Source of the DNA: Zymoseptoria tritici IPO323
Taxonomy: Eukaryota; Ascomycota; Dothideomycetes; Mycosphaerellales; Mycosphaerellaceae
Direction: 5' to 3'
NCBI RefSeq assembly: GCF_000219625.1
Contig: NC_018210.1
Span: forward strand, 62,001-126,000
Length of the DNA: 64,000 nucleotides
Made by a program: the position numbers and the translations under genes. Of the stretch, positions 36,165-48,711 are shown in pieces. Below the pieces are notes generated by a model. That model worked only from the letters and a program-made list of their open reading frames with translations, did not search any database and was not told where the DNA came from. The number at the start of each line of letters is the position of its first letter. Positions within the stretch are counted from its first letter, which is position 1.

Positions 36165-36475
36165 GACATTAAGAGCATTAGTATAGCTAGTTAGTACGAC
36201 TCGCTCGTCTTAGGTTCGATTCCCTTTCTTAGTTTAATATACATAATATTAACGATGTTAACACTCCGGTGTCTTTAATATAGTTAATGTTATACATCTC
36301 TTTTTAAAGGGCTTTAGTAGCAAATAATTTTCCTTCTTTATTAAGAGCATTAGTGCAGCTAGCTAATATACCTCGTTCGTCTTAGGTTCGACTCCCTTTC
36401 TTAGTTTAATATACATTACATCGACGATGTTAACACTCCGGTGTCTTTAATGTAGTTAATATAATGCATCTCTTT
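36165..36475 (+). repeat. Tandem duplicate of a unit of about 174 bp with tRNA-like box A/box B
   Basis: Two units start at about 36,167 and 36,341. Each has GAGCATTAGT..AGCTAGTTAGT.. then CTTAGGTTCGA(T/C)TCCC, a good pol III box B with a D-arm-like segment before it. Both then share a downstream part with an AACACTCCGGTGT hairpin. Only about 13 nt separate the D-arm-like segment from box B, so no anticodon arm fits and these are not tRNA genes. Confidence 0.55.
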
Positions 36476-36479
36476 TTGT

Positions 36480-39400
36480 CTTCTTATAACTAGGTACGTA
36501 ATAAACATTATAATTTTTAGAGTAAGTAGCTTAGTATATAACGTACCTCGGGCATATCCTTAGACGTAGTCCGCTAGAAACCTTGTAGCTTCCGGCTTAG
36601 CTTCTTTAACTTTAGATTTTTCGCACTTAGTAATACTAAGTCGCCCCTACGGAACGCATAGTTACGATGCTTCTTATCGTACGCCCTTTGCTAGTACTTC
36701 TAAGAGGTCTTAAGCTTCTTCGTAGCCGATTCGCGTACGCTTTATATCTCCTCGAACCGCTCGATTGCTACCGGCGCCTCCCCTTTATAAAGAACGGCCT
36801 CGTTTATATCGTTCTATCGCGGATTCTCTCTATATACTAGGAAAAAAGGTGTTTTCCTAGTACTTAAATAGTCCGAGTTGTTATAAGCGAATTTAGCATA
36901 TAGTAACAACTTAGCCTAATTATTCTATCTTTCGTTATAGAATGCTCTTAGGAATCCTTCTAGCGTCTAGTTCTAACGCTTAGTTTAACTATCCGTTTGC
37001 GGATAGTACGCGGTACTTAGTCTTCTTCTTATCTAGTATTAGAAATATAGCTCTATCTAGAATGTAGATATAAAGAGTATACTATAGTCGGACATAATGC
37101 CTTTAGGGAAACTAAACTTAGACGCTACTCGATCTATAAATACTTTAGCGAAGTCTAAAGCTTTCTAAGTTTCTTTTCCTAGAATATATAATACTATCTT
37201 TAATCGTCTATCTACGATTATAAGTATAGAATCGAATATATTATCGTTACGCTTCGACGGCGGCAACTTTACGATAAAATCTAGGGTAATTTCTTCCTAA
37301 TTCTTTCCTAGAATTAGTAGGCTAGACAATTTGCCTAAGGGCAATAGTCTCGGAGCCTTTATTCGTTAGTAGACATTATATATCTTTACGAAGTACTTAA
37401 CATCCGCGTCTAGTTCGGGCTAGTATAAGGACCTCGCAATAAGCTTAATAGTCTTATCGGGGCCGAAATGTCCTATAAGCTTAGAGTCGTAGTAAACCGC
37501 TATAACTTCGTTTCTTACGGCCGGTTTATTTAGTATATATAACTTGCCGTACCTACGGAGCAAGTTGTCGTCTCCTAAGCTCTATACTTAACTCCCGCGC
37601 TTCTTTCGACTCTCTATCTATACCTCTTCGCTAGATCTCTATCGCTTAATAAAGTCGTCGCGATCCTATAGCGAAGATACTAGCTCGAGGAAAGGTTTTA
37701 AATCTTCCGAAGATGCGGTTACGCTAGTAAGTAGGACTTTTGCTACATAGCGTAGTACGATCTATATACATTTAGAAGTACTAGCGACGGGGGATTTTGT
37801 AAAGACTACGTCGCTTTAGTCCGGGAGGTCGTTGCGATCTCCCTACGGTATATTACTGTAATCGGGTCCCTAATCCTTTTTAGCTACGATTCTAGCGAAC
37901 GTAACCCTTACGCTCTAACTTACTAACTTTAGCTTGTTCTATAGAGTTAGAAGTAGTTCGTTTATAGCCGAATTTTTAGTCTAGTAATCCGGTCTACGAG
38001 ATAGTCTATCTACTAGGTTCGATCTCCCTACTTAATAGAAAATCTCGAAGTCGAATAAGCCTAGGTATAGTACGTACCGCGCTTGCCTCGCATTTAACTT
38101 CTAGATAGTCTAAATGCCTTTTAGATTATTATAGTCCGTATAAACCTAGACCGGGTTTTCCGAACTACTAAAATAGTACCTCTATACCTTAAAGTAGTAC
38201 ACTATTACTAACAACTCCTAATCGTACGTCTAGTAGTTGTGCTCCGTAGGCTACATCTTTCGAGACGTAAACGCTACGGGGTGCTATTTACTATCTAGAT
38301 GTAGCTACGACATAATACCTAAGATACTAAAGTTAGAGGCATCCGTTTCTAGCTTAATCTTTAGTTTCGGATCGAAGTGCCTAAGAACGATATCGCTAGT
38401 AAACACCTCCTTTAGCTTTCTAAAAGCCGCGTTAGCTTCCCTGCCCTATACGAACTCCTTATCTTTCTAGAGCAGGTCGGTAATTAGGCTACTAATCTTT
38501 ATAAATCCTAATACGAAGCGTCGGTAGAAGTTTGCAAAACCTAGGAAGACCTAAACGTCGTAGACGCTATTCGGTTACGGCTATTCCTAGATCGTTACGA
38601 TCTTTTTAGGGTTAGTAGTTATACCTTTAGTCGTAATACGGAACCCTAAATACGAAACCTCCTATGCCGCGAAGGTATACTTCTTAAGGTTAACGTACAA
38701 TTCTACGATACGTAAGCGGTCTAGGACCTTACGGACCGTAGCCTAATAGTCTTCGATGTCCTTACTATAGGTATAAATTAATATGTCGTCGAGGTATACT
38801 ATATAAAGGTTATCGAGAAGGCCCGCTAGGGCATAGTTAATATAGGCCTAGAATGTAGCCGGAGCATTAGTTAAGCCAAAGGGCATAACCTTATACTTAT
38901 AATAGCTATACCGCGTACAGAACGTAGTCTTCTATTTATCGCCCTTACGAATGCGGATGCGATAATATACTTCCTTAAGATCGAGGGTAGTAAAGAACTT
39001 CGTACCTATTAGGCGATCTAAGGTTTTATTAATTAAAGGTAGAGGGCATCTGTCTTTAACGGTAATAGAGTTAAGTGCTCGGTAGTCGACGTATAAACGT
39101 AGCTCGCCGCCCTTCTTTAGAACAAAGATAACTAGTATACCCGTAGGGCTAATGCTATATTATATACGACCCGAGGCTAACTCCTTCTCTAGGTAATCCC
39201 GAAGGATACCTAACTCTTTCTCCGAGAGATTATATAGGGAGCTATATAGTAGTTCCCGGCCCTCGACTAGGTTAATAGCATAGTCGGTAGCTCGATGCGT
39301 TAGTAACGTAGAAGCGGAGTTAGAGTTAAATACGTCGGTGTAGTCTAAGAGAGCCGTAGGAATTTTAACTACCTTTACTTCAGCTAAGCCGACGGTATAT

Positions 39401-41152
39401 ACGAGGCGTATAGATCCCGTAGGCGTTACTATAATCTACCCGACGATAATAAGCGGAGTCTTATCGTTCCCTAACTCCTTCTTTAACCTTTTATAAGAGA
39501 TCCTGCCGATAGTTTCGGTCCCTAGACCCTATCGCTAGGTTCCCGTACCGACCTAGATATTAATTCCTTTCGTCGTTATAGTATGTTGTCTAAAGAGGAT
39601 CTCTAGTCTATCCTTATCTACCCTATATATAAGTATAGTATGTTCTTTAACGATACTATTGTCGTCTATTATCCGAATAGGAACATTATACGCGCTATAA
39701 TAGGTTATGCTTTAATCTTAAAGCTAAACTAGAGATAGGAGTTCGGCCTCGACCGTTGCGAGGTCGTAGCGAACTACAAACTTCTAGTCGATTAGGGTAA
39801 TTTGCGACCCTATATTAAACGTAGCGGAGACTATACGATGTCCCTACGACAATATAATATCGACCTGTCGAGTAATAACCTGTCTAGCTTCGATAGGCCG
39901 TACCGATTTCGGCTTCGTTATACTTTATACAGTTACGACGAAGCCTATCCTTTTCCCGAACTAATTAGAGCTTAGTTTAGATTTCTACCTCCCTATCCTT
40001 TCTAGGGATAGCTAGTTAAGACATAACTAGCCTTTCCGCATATCTAGTAGCTAATAGTAGAGGATAAATCGGCGGGGCGCGAAGGGAGGTTAGAGCCTCC
40101 TCTAAAGCCTCTACGATTTCCTCTACTACGATTATTACCGTTGCCTCTCTAGCCTCCTCTACGGTTATTCCTATTAGAGTTTCGGCCCTAGCTATTACTT
40201 CTTAGCTCGCGGTTGCGAGACGCTAGCGTCTTAGAAGGTTCTAGAGGTCTCTAACTAGTGCTCGTAGAGGGAGCTTTTGTATCCTTAATGTTCTTCTCTA
40301 TGCGAGACGTAAGGTCTATAAGCTCTATACGAGTAGTTAGTATTATATTATAATCTATAATCTTAATGCGAACATCCTTACGAAGTCGCACATAAAACAT
40401 ATATAACGACTATTCCTCTAAAGGTAATAGTAGAAGCTAAGCTTCGATACTTTCTAAGTATATAAGGAACGAGCGTACGGACTAATCCTTACCTTATACC
40501 GCGACGCGATACTTCTTAAAGGACTCGAGCTTACGAGCGTCCGGATCGTCTAGTAAGTTGTTAAGGAATTCTATAAATCCTACCTAAGTTACTACGGTAC
40601 GTAGGTTAGGGTTATTAGCCTACTAGCTATACTAGCGTTCTCTCGGATCGTAAGAGTATACTAGGTATTATATAGACTATATAACCTTCTAAGAATTACT
40701 ACGGAACGACTACGGTGCATTAGTGAATATAAGCTCGCATTCGAAGCGCTAGTTACGTAGCTCCTTTACGCTCTTACCCTTAAGGTCGAAAGGCTTCTTA
40801 ATATCGATCTTAGCTCTTCTAACTCCGGTAAACTCTTTATCGGACCGCACCCTTTTATGTCCGGTTACGCGACCGTAGGCGATATCGTCCGCTAAGTTCT
40901 TATTAAGTTCCTTTATCTTTCTAAGCTTTTTCCGAAGGAAGGCTTTAGTAAGAGCCTCTTCCGCGGCGACGGTAGCCTAGAGGTCGACTATTTCGTCGAT
41001 TTCGGCATTATCGTCTTCGTTTCCCTCGGCGGGATCCGCTAGCGGAGTAGTTACGTACTCTTCCTTAGAAAGTGTCGAGGTAATATCGTTACCTTCCTCT
41101 TAGTCGGTAATAAGGTTATCTTAGTCGTTATTAACGACTTCCTTAATACGAC
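36480..41152 (-). pseudogene. Ty3/gypsy gag-pol remnant (gypsy B)
   Basis: The - strand shows a gypsy polyprotein with stops. The reverse transcriptase centre is very clear at about 38,770-38,800 (LYIVYLDDILIY, with YLDD at 38785-38796). Integrase C-terminal text (RRGDLVLLSAKNLKLKKLSRKL) appears near 36,600. A degraded gag-like region lies right of about 40,000. The LINE at 41167-46763 cuts its 5' end. The only LTRs in the right place are the 302 bp pair (17931 and 46919), but its integrase does not join cleanly to the remnant at 21,680-22,330, so the link to those LTRs is an inference. Confidence 0.7.
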
Positions 41153-41166
41153 CCGCATCGGTAGTA

Positions 41167-44100
41167 TGTTTGTTTGTTTGTTTGTTTGTTTGTTCCATTT
41201 ACGTCCTATAGGAGTCTATAACTATGTAGGACGGCTGTCTCGCGACAGCAGTCTATCTATGTACAATCGTTGTTCTCTCGTATCTCTTAACCTTAGGGAA
41301 AGACCCGTGCCTAGGATAGTAGCAAGCTAGTATCGAAGGACTTTAAAGAAAGACAAATAAGGAAAAGTAAAAGGAGTGTAGGCTAGACGGTCTCGTCTTC
41401 GCCTCTTGCTAGGTGCCAGGACCTAGAAGCAATCTTTGTATCCGAGAGAAAGGTAGTAAGGTATTTCCGGAGTTCCTTATCTTCTACTATTTCTAGTAGA
41501 GATTGTGCTTGTTGTAGCGGTAGTAGCCTAAATACATCGTAGATAGGGCAGCTACATACGAGGTGTTCTGCTGTTTCTCGTCGTCCGTAAGGGCAGTCTA
41601 GCGTCGTTACGTGTCTAAAGCGATAGAGATAGGACTTTAGGTATCCGTGTCCTAATAGGATAGTATAGAAGGCACTAGTTAAAGCGCGTCTTCCTCCTAT
41701 TCTATGTTTTCCTAGCGAGCTCTATAGAAATCGACTAAGGTAGCTATTTGTATTCCTAGGTACCTTATTAATCTCCCGATGTCTTGCTATTTCGTATCGG
41801 GTTTTCCAGACGCTAAAGAGATCGTCTTTTACGTAGTTAGCCCTCTCGTGTTCTACGAAATGCTTGTATTGTCGGAGTCGATAATAGAGTAGTTGTATCT
41901 GTATTCTCTGTCGTTTTTGCGGAAGTATCTCTCTCGAGTCCTCGTGTCGGACTTCTCGCGTATCCGAAGGCGCGCTTTAGATAGCGAGTCTTATAGGGTA
42001 GTTTTCGGGTAGCTTTGCTACGCGTAGAGAGTATAAAATTAACTGTCTCTCTAGGCGTAGATCCGGGGGGAAGAGATTTGACTCTACTTCGGACGGGACG
42101 TTTAGGGCGGTACGGAAAACGCCTAGGATCTTTCTACAAGCTTTACTTTGTAAAGATACTAGAGGTTTTATGCTCTTTTTCGACCGCTACTAAACTGGGG
42201 CCCCGTAGTCTGCTATTATAGTAACGTAGGCTAGGTAGATCTTTCTTAACGATATAGAAGATAGACCGCGTTCGGTATTTGCTAGTCTTTCTAATCGATA
42301 GAATGCCGCTTATGCTTATACCGATCTTATTGCAATGTGCTCCTTAAAGGTAAGACTAGCGTCTAGCTAAATCCTAAGCTACCTTATTGCTTTCTTTGCC
42401 GGGCGAATAATATCGCTATTTAGAAGAATTACCGGGCAATCGGACCCTTTTCCTTTCGAGAAGTGTACTAGGTCTGTCTTTGCTAGGTCGAAAGTAATTA
42501 AGTTCTTCTTTCCTAGGTCTATTAGCCTTCTTGCCTTACGTTCTAGTACCTTAGAGTTCTTCTTAAGGAACGTAGACGAGGTAGATAGTCTAATGTCGTC
42601 GACGTAGGAACTAGGAGTAACTCCTTGTAGCGAGAAGAATATGTCGCGCGTATAGATAAGAAAGAGGATAGGAGACATTAGGCTACCTTGCGGAACGCCG
42701 ATCTCTACATCCTAGAATTCCTGTATCTGTCCGTCGAATGCTATTCGTAGGTGTCTATTACTTATAAACGACTAAACCTAATGTATAAGGCTATGCGGAA
42801 GCCTTAACTAGATTATTATTCTTAATAGTCGGTTCTTTGCAACGTAGTCGTATGCTCCTCTTACGTCGAGGAAGATAACCGAAGTCTTCTTTTTCTTTCT
42901 TCGATTCTCCTCGATTTCGTTCGTTAAGAGAAGTACCGTATCGATAGCCGATTTCTTCTTTCGCCCTCCTAACTACGAGTCGTATAGAAGGGGCTTCGTC
43001 TCTGCGATAATCCCTAGGCGTTTTATAAGTATTCTCTCGCTAATCTTCCCGAGATAGTTTAGGAGAGAGATAACTTAGTAGGCCTTAGGGACCGAATAGT
43101 CTAGTTTTCCCGGCTTTGCTAGAACTACGCTTGTCGCAACTTTCCAGCATCGGGGGTAGTGTCCTTCGTCGAGTAGCCTACTGTATATACGTAGAAAGGT
43201 AATAGGAATAGCACCGTACGCTTTACTAATAATAGCTTACGTAATGCCGTCTAGGCCCGGCGTTTTTCCTTTTACTATCTTCGTACTACAGGCGGCAGCG
43301 AGTTCCTCTTTAGTTAGCGTAGTCCAGCCCTAATCCCCGGCTGTATACGCTTCCTAACGGCTAGGTAGAGGTTCCTCGGCAGGAGGGCGCGGAAATAAGG
43401 CTTCGGAGAAGGCCTTACATTTCCCCTCGAAAGAATCTTCGTTGTTTATCGTAGGTATCTGTCTTCGGCTGCTATTCCTAGTATAGGACATAGCTTTAAA
43501 GATAGATTTCGAGTCTTCTTTTTCGAGGAAAGCGTTCTAGTAGTTCTTCTTAGCTGTTTTAATAGCTTAGAAGTACTCGTTTCTCGCTTTCGTATACGCC
43601 TCTTTCTCGTCTAGCGTCGGCGTACGTCCGTAGGTAAAGGTCTGTCTATATGTTCTAGACATTATACGGCGTAGCGTGCGTAGCTCTCTATTCTACTAAG
43701 GTTTTGCGCAGGCGTGTACTACTTTCTCTAGGATTGCTCCCCGCATCGATTCGGTAATACACGAGGTAAAGGAGTCTGCGATGTCGTCGAGGGAGTTCGT
43801 ATAGTTAATAGACGTCGCCTTGCTTATTAGGAGATCTGTAAACAGTTCCTAATCCGCGGAAGCTATATCTAGAACTACTTTCTTCTGTTAGGCTCGATCT
43901 TGCGCGCTAATAAGGTCTATAGATATAGCCTTATAGTCTAAGCCTGTCGGAATCGTTCTCTAGTCGATTTCTTTCGTAAATAAGGATCCTCTTGTAAACG
44001 TAAGGTCTAGGACCGACTCTGCGTCTAGGTGCGGCCTATAGAAGGTCCCGACACCTATCGTATTACGTAGAGTAAAGCCCTAGTCTTCTATCTACTCTAT

Positions 44101-46763
44101 AAATTCGCGGGCACTAGTAGTATCCTTTCCCCTCGGATCCTAGGACGGGTGTCTAAGGTTAAAGTCTCCTACTAGTAGAGTGTTTGGAAGGAACGTGTTG
44201 CGTAGAGAGTAGAGGCTTCTCTCTATTGTTCGTCGGTTTTGCGGGTTCTCGGTATCCCGAAGGTCCTTCTCGTTGTAGAGATTAACTATCTAGATCTTAT
44301 TACCCTTCTTGTCTAAAATAACAAAGGAAAGTATGTCGCTGTCGTCTAATAAAATAGGAGAGATATTAACGTTAAGTCTTATGCTAATATATAGCATTGT
44401 TCTTAGCCGGATCGTCGAATCCGTAGTCGTTAGGAATAGCTAGTTATAATCCCGGTATGCGATAGATCTTGTCTCTTTATAGCCTGTTATCGGGTCTTCT
44501 ATAGTCTACGGTTCCTAGACTAGTAGAAGGTCGGCTTTCTGCTTAACCGCGACGTCTAAGGTTAACTCTGTAGCCTCGATAGATTAGTTAAGATTAACGT
44601 AGAAAATCCGTAGAGAGTGTTCTAACATATAGAACGTTCTAGGGGCCTCCCTTTCTGTTATATACGATCCTTCGCCTTCTCGACTCTTAGGCTGTCCGCG
44701 CCTACGTATAGACGGTTTTAAATAGCCCTTTTTGCCTCCTCCTCGGTAGCAAAACCTACTAGAACTGTCGCCCTAGTAAGAGTCCTTCTTCTCTCTTCGT
44801 TTGTTAGCCAAATCGGGGTGCCTACGAGTTTAAGACCTCTATTAAAGGTCTTAATTTCTCGTTAAATGTCCTATAGGCCTGTTAGCGTATTAAAGTTCGC
44901 GGTCGAGACGCCGTAGACTACGACCTTGTGCTAGAGAGAGTCCTCTATTACCTATGCCTCGCCTACGATATCGGTAACCTTAGTAAGGCTATCGATCGTT
45001 CGTTAGCGGGCTTTCTCTGTTGCAAAGTTTAGGACAATGTTACCCCGAACTGATTTCTTTATCGCAAGGACAGCTAGCTCTTGGTCTTCGCTTTTAAGAG
45101 CGTCGTTAATTTTGTCTCGGGTTGCGATCTAGTCGAGTTCCTTCTCTTTATCCTTTAGTACAAGAATAAGAGGCATCGGTTCTGCTTGTTCTTTCGGCTT
45201 GCTAGCCCTCCGGGAGACGGTCGTCTACTGTTATTGTTGTTGTTATTGTTGTTATGTTGTCTTTGTTGTCGAGGAGGTAGAGGTAGAGGTAGCGGATCCG
45301 CTATCTCCCTTAACAACGTCTGCGAAAGTAGGCTTCTTCGCCTGTGCTACTAGTTTCTTTGTTGTCGTTTCTAGGTTCGAGACTTGCTTTGCGAGGATTT
45401 AGGACGTTGTCCTAAAGTCTGTACGCTCGGTAAAGTGCCAAAAGACTTCGAGAAGGTCGAGAACCCAGGTTTGTTCTTCTAGAATCCCGCCTAGATCCCC
45501 CGCCGCTTCGACTAGTAGCTGTCGGGCTTGTAGGATCTTCTCGTTCGCAGGCGTGCGAGAGAGTGTTTGTTTCTTTCCGAGAGAAGGGCTACAAGTCGGG
45601 GAGCTACTAAATTCGAAGGGGTTTTGCCTTTTCCTAGGTAGGAAAGGAATGCCGGTTCTTTTTAGTAGTTCCTTCGGCAACGGCAGGGTTTTAAGAGACT
45701 TAAACGTAACTTCCTCGTCCCCTCTAGCCGTAGCTTTTAGAGTCTAAGGGGCTGAGCTTGCGTCTGTCGTTTCCGTCTCGGTAGACATTATCTTGTTATT
45801 GTTGTTGTTGTTTGTTGTTTAAAAAGAGGCTTAGTAGTCTTACGCCGAGAGGGCTGCTTGTTCGTCTCTATTTCCAATCGCGTTCGGGTCCTAGCCTACT
45901 TGCGACACTAGGGCACTCTTCTCCCTACTATACAAAGTAGTATAGGAGAAGGTATACTTTAAAGAGGAGAGAAGAGATATATAAATATACCTCTGCTTCT
46001 AGGAAGTACTCTGGCCTGCAGTAACGTACGTCTTTATAGCAGGCTTTAGAGGCGTTCTGCGGGTAGCCGTAGCAGGTTCGGGACAACCTTTGTCTCTAGG
46101 GAAAGGTAGGCCTATACTCTATATAGAGTATCTAGCTATACAGCTAGTACTACTACTCTAATCCCTAGAGGTGCAAATTCGTCCTTACTAAACTATACTG
46201 CTCCTTTAGCTTCCTCTCTCGGCGGCGTAGGATAACAGGTAACTCTAGTGTAGAGAGAACTAAGTGTATATGTATGTTTGTGTATCCTGGGAACACTGCT
46301 CTTGTTTGGCCTTTAGCTCTTTTAAAATTCGACCAAATTAGGCGTTTAATAGCTAGAATAAAAGCTCTCGTCGAGGGCTTTTAAACGGGCTACACGGCGT
46401 CCGAATCGGCGGCGTATTAGTTGTGTTGTGGTATGTTAAAGTGTTGTAGTACAGGTTGTGAACCTTCCTTGTGCAATGCCCTAAACAGGGAATATTTCGA
46501 GTGTAGGGGAGGTAAGGTCGGAATAAGGTTTCGGAGGTGGGGGCCAAATCCCGGAGTTTAGGGTCCAGCGTCCTTGAAAATTTGCACCCTAAAGGGGGCA
46601 ACAAGGTGAATCTTTGAACTCTAGTAGCGGCGTAGGTTTTGAGGGCAGCGGGGTGAATGCGGGTTCGTTAGAACGGCCTTGATAAGGGCTTTCGAATAGT
46701 GCGTGTTTGGTAATGATCGGGTCAATATTGGGTGTGCAATGGAAGTGCGGATGAGCACTCGTG
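41167..46763 (-). mobile_element. Tad1-like LINE, copy 2, apparently full length
   Basis: This 5.6 kb element has the 14 bp TSD CCGCATCGGTAGTA (41153-41166 and 46764-46777). It is nearly the same as copy 1 over its whole length, with the (CAAA)n 3' tail at 41,167 on the - strand, YVDD at 42595-42606, and the endonuclease GDFN region near 44,130-44,165. The ORF1 region (about 45,185-45,790) has a shorter, interrupted (CAA)n run. It shares the CCCGGCAAAG-rich reverse transcriptase frame but carries additional TGG/CAG to TAG stops. Differences from copy 1 are mostly C/T and G/A. It is inactive. Confidence 0.88.
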
Positions 46764-46777
46764 CCGCATCGGTAGTA

Positions 46778-46918
46778 GCTTCGGTAGTAATACCCTATTT
46801 ATTCGGGCATAGCGCTACTTATAAGTAGCTCGTCTCTTCCTATAGCGACCCTAGTAGTTCGCTTAGGTAGCATCCTCGGACTATTACCCTTATAGTAAAG
46901 GTTAAGGAAGAATTACTA
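46778..46918 (-). other. Probable 5' leader between LINE copy 2 and the 302 bp LTR
   Basis: These 141 bp lie between the LINE's TSD and the right-hand LTR. By position this is the untranslated leader of the minus-strand gypsy B. No motif is clear. TAGTAATTC next to the LTR could be a mutated primer-binding site (TGG at its start). Confidence 0.35.
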
Positions 46919-47220
46919 TATAATAATAAGTAGTAGGGATATATAAATAAGCGTACTACTCGGGTATATAATAGTATAAGGATACCGTACTATCTAGTAT
47001 AAGAGTAATTCTTACCCTTTCGATCCGCCTACGGCGGCTACCTATTTAACCCTCGAGAGATAGATACGAGTCGGTACGGAATAGGTACGGTACGCCTACG
47101 ACTCGCTACGCGACATCTAACTCGCACCCGTATATATATACTATAACGATATCGTAGGGACTTCGTAACGACCTTTAGGTCCCTACGGTCCGCCTACGCT
47201 TAGCCTTAGCGCCTTTTATA
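46919..47220 (-). repeat. 302 bp LTR, right member of the pair
   Basis: This is the partner of 17931-18232, followed by GTAACC (47221-47226). It is more heavily mutated than its partner at several CA/TG sites, for example its terminus TTTTATA against TTTTACA. Confidence 0.85.
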
Positions 47221-47226
47221 GTAACC

Positions 47227-47525
47227 CTACCCTCGTACTAACTATACGACTAATTATTAGAGATATTTACGATGTCTTACCCGATTTACTCCCCTCGACA
47301 TTAAAGAGCGACTTATCGAATTTAGAGGAATAGAAATTAGATATGTGCTATCTAGTATAAAACATCTCCGAGGAACTCTTCGACCTACTAAGACCTAGAG
47401 GAGACCGACTACCTTAGGTCGCGTAACTATTACGAATAATAAACGACGACAACCGCTAGAATCGACTCTATTTTAAATAGGAATGCTAGAATTAGCGAAA
47501 CCGACTGTTTATTACTATCCTACGA
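47227..47525. other. Continuation of the element split by the 302 bp LTR retroelement
   Basis: After the TSD GTAACC this should continue the sequence left of 17,931, that is the copia 3' LTR or flank. It is RIP-mutated with no defendable ORF. Confidence 0.4.
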
Positions 47526-48408
47526 GGTCGGCGACGAGGAACACCTGTACGTGGTGCCGGCTACGAACCTGCGACGATACCGTCGTTGCAGAGCTAAGTT
47601 TCCTCCGGAGGATTGGAGAGGCCGTTAATCCCTCTTCCCTTACAACAACAATAACAATACGACCTAGAGGTACGCCTCCTATCGAAATACAAGCTATAAC
47701 AGAACAACAGCACGATTCGAACGAATAGCCCTCTACGCTACGAACGAGAAGAAGAAGAAGAAGAAGCAGTCTACTCTGCCCTATACGCGTACCTCCTCGA
47801 AATCCGAACCGAAATCGTATGTCCCTTCTCTAGAGACTTCGTCGCCCTCGAAGGAAGTATATATGCACTTTAAAGAGCTAGAACTTAGTGGAATCTACAA
47901 CTCTACGATTAACCTGCGTAGCTATATGCGTTTAGAAGCGGTATATAGTTCTACAAAGGCATATTAAGGATAAGAGGGGGCAGCGAGTTAGACAGCTGCT
48001 TTTGTACTACTTTTGCACTGCATTCTGCACTGCTTTTGTACTACATTCTACGCTCCTTTTTTTCGAATTTGTAGCGTATATGCGAAGCGGAAGGATCCGC
48101 TAAAAATTCTGTAAAAAGCTTAGCGCGAAAATTCTGCAGCCCCGGCTATAGACAACGATAGCGCGAAAATTCTACAGCCCCGGCTGTAGACAACGACACT
48201 CGTTTAATTTCCTTTGTCTTGCGCTGTTTTAAAGTCCTTCGGCAGATTCTGCTTGCAGGTCCTGCCTTAGGCACGGGGTTTCCCCTAAGGTTAAAGAATA
48301 CTAAAAGAATTTGATTGTAAATAGATCTACTACCTTATTCGCAAGGCCGTCCTACATAGTCTTGGACTCCAAAAGGACGTAAATGGAACAAACAAACAAA
48401 CAAACAAT
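47526..48408 (+). mobile_element. Short nonautonomous (CAAA)n-tailed retroelement, copy 4, head type B
   Basis: This 883 bp insertion has the 12 bp TSD ACTATCCTACGA (47514-47525 and 48409-48420). It opens GGTCGGCGACGAGGAACACC, has a (GAA)n run at about 47,750-47,765, and ends in (CAAA)n. It is almost the same length as copy 6 (882 bp) and highly similar to it. Confidence 0.88.
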
Positions 48409-48532
48409 ACTATCCTACGACGTACTACGGACCCCTCGATATATAATAACTTTAATACCTTAAATGCGTACTACCTAATAAAGGCTATTACGAACCGGAC
48501 CTTTATATACCCGACATTTAAGAGGAATACGA

Positions 48533-48698
48533 TTAAAGTCCTTTGGCATTTTGCCTTAGGCACGGGGTTTCCCCTAAGGTCAAAGAATACCGAAAGAATT
48601 TGATTGTAAATAGATCTACTGCCTTGCTTACAAGGCCGTCCTACATAGTCTTGGACTCCGAAAGGACGTAAATGGAACAAACAAACAAACAAACAAAC
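48533..48698 (+). mobile_element. 5'-truncated short retroelement, copy 5 (166 bp)
   Basis: Only the 3' end of the family is present, from TTAAAGTCCTTTGG to (CAAA)n, flanked by the 13 bp TSD AAGAGGAATACGA (48520-48532 and 48699-48711). 5' truncation with an intact TSD is the classic outcome of incomplete target-primed reverse transcription. Confidence 0.85.
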
Positions 48699-48711
48699 AA
48701 GAGGAATACGA

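Noticed and set aside
17931..47220. A Starship-type giant mobile element
   Set aside because: The ends are retroviral-type LTRs with a 6 bp TSD, and I see no DUF3435 tyrosine recombinase near either end; the contents are ordinary TE families.
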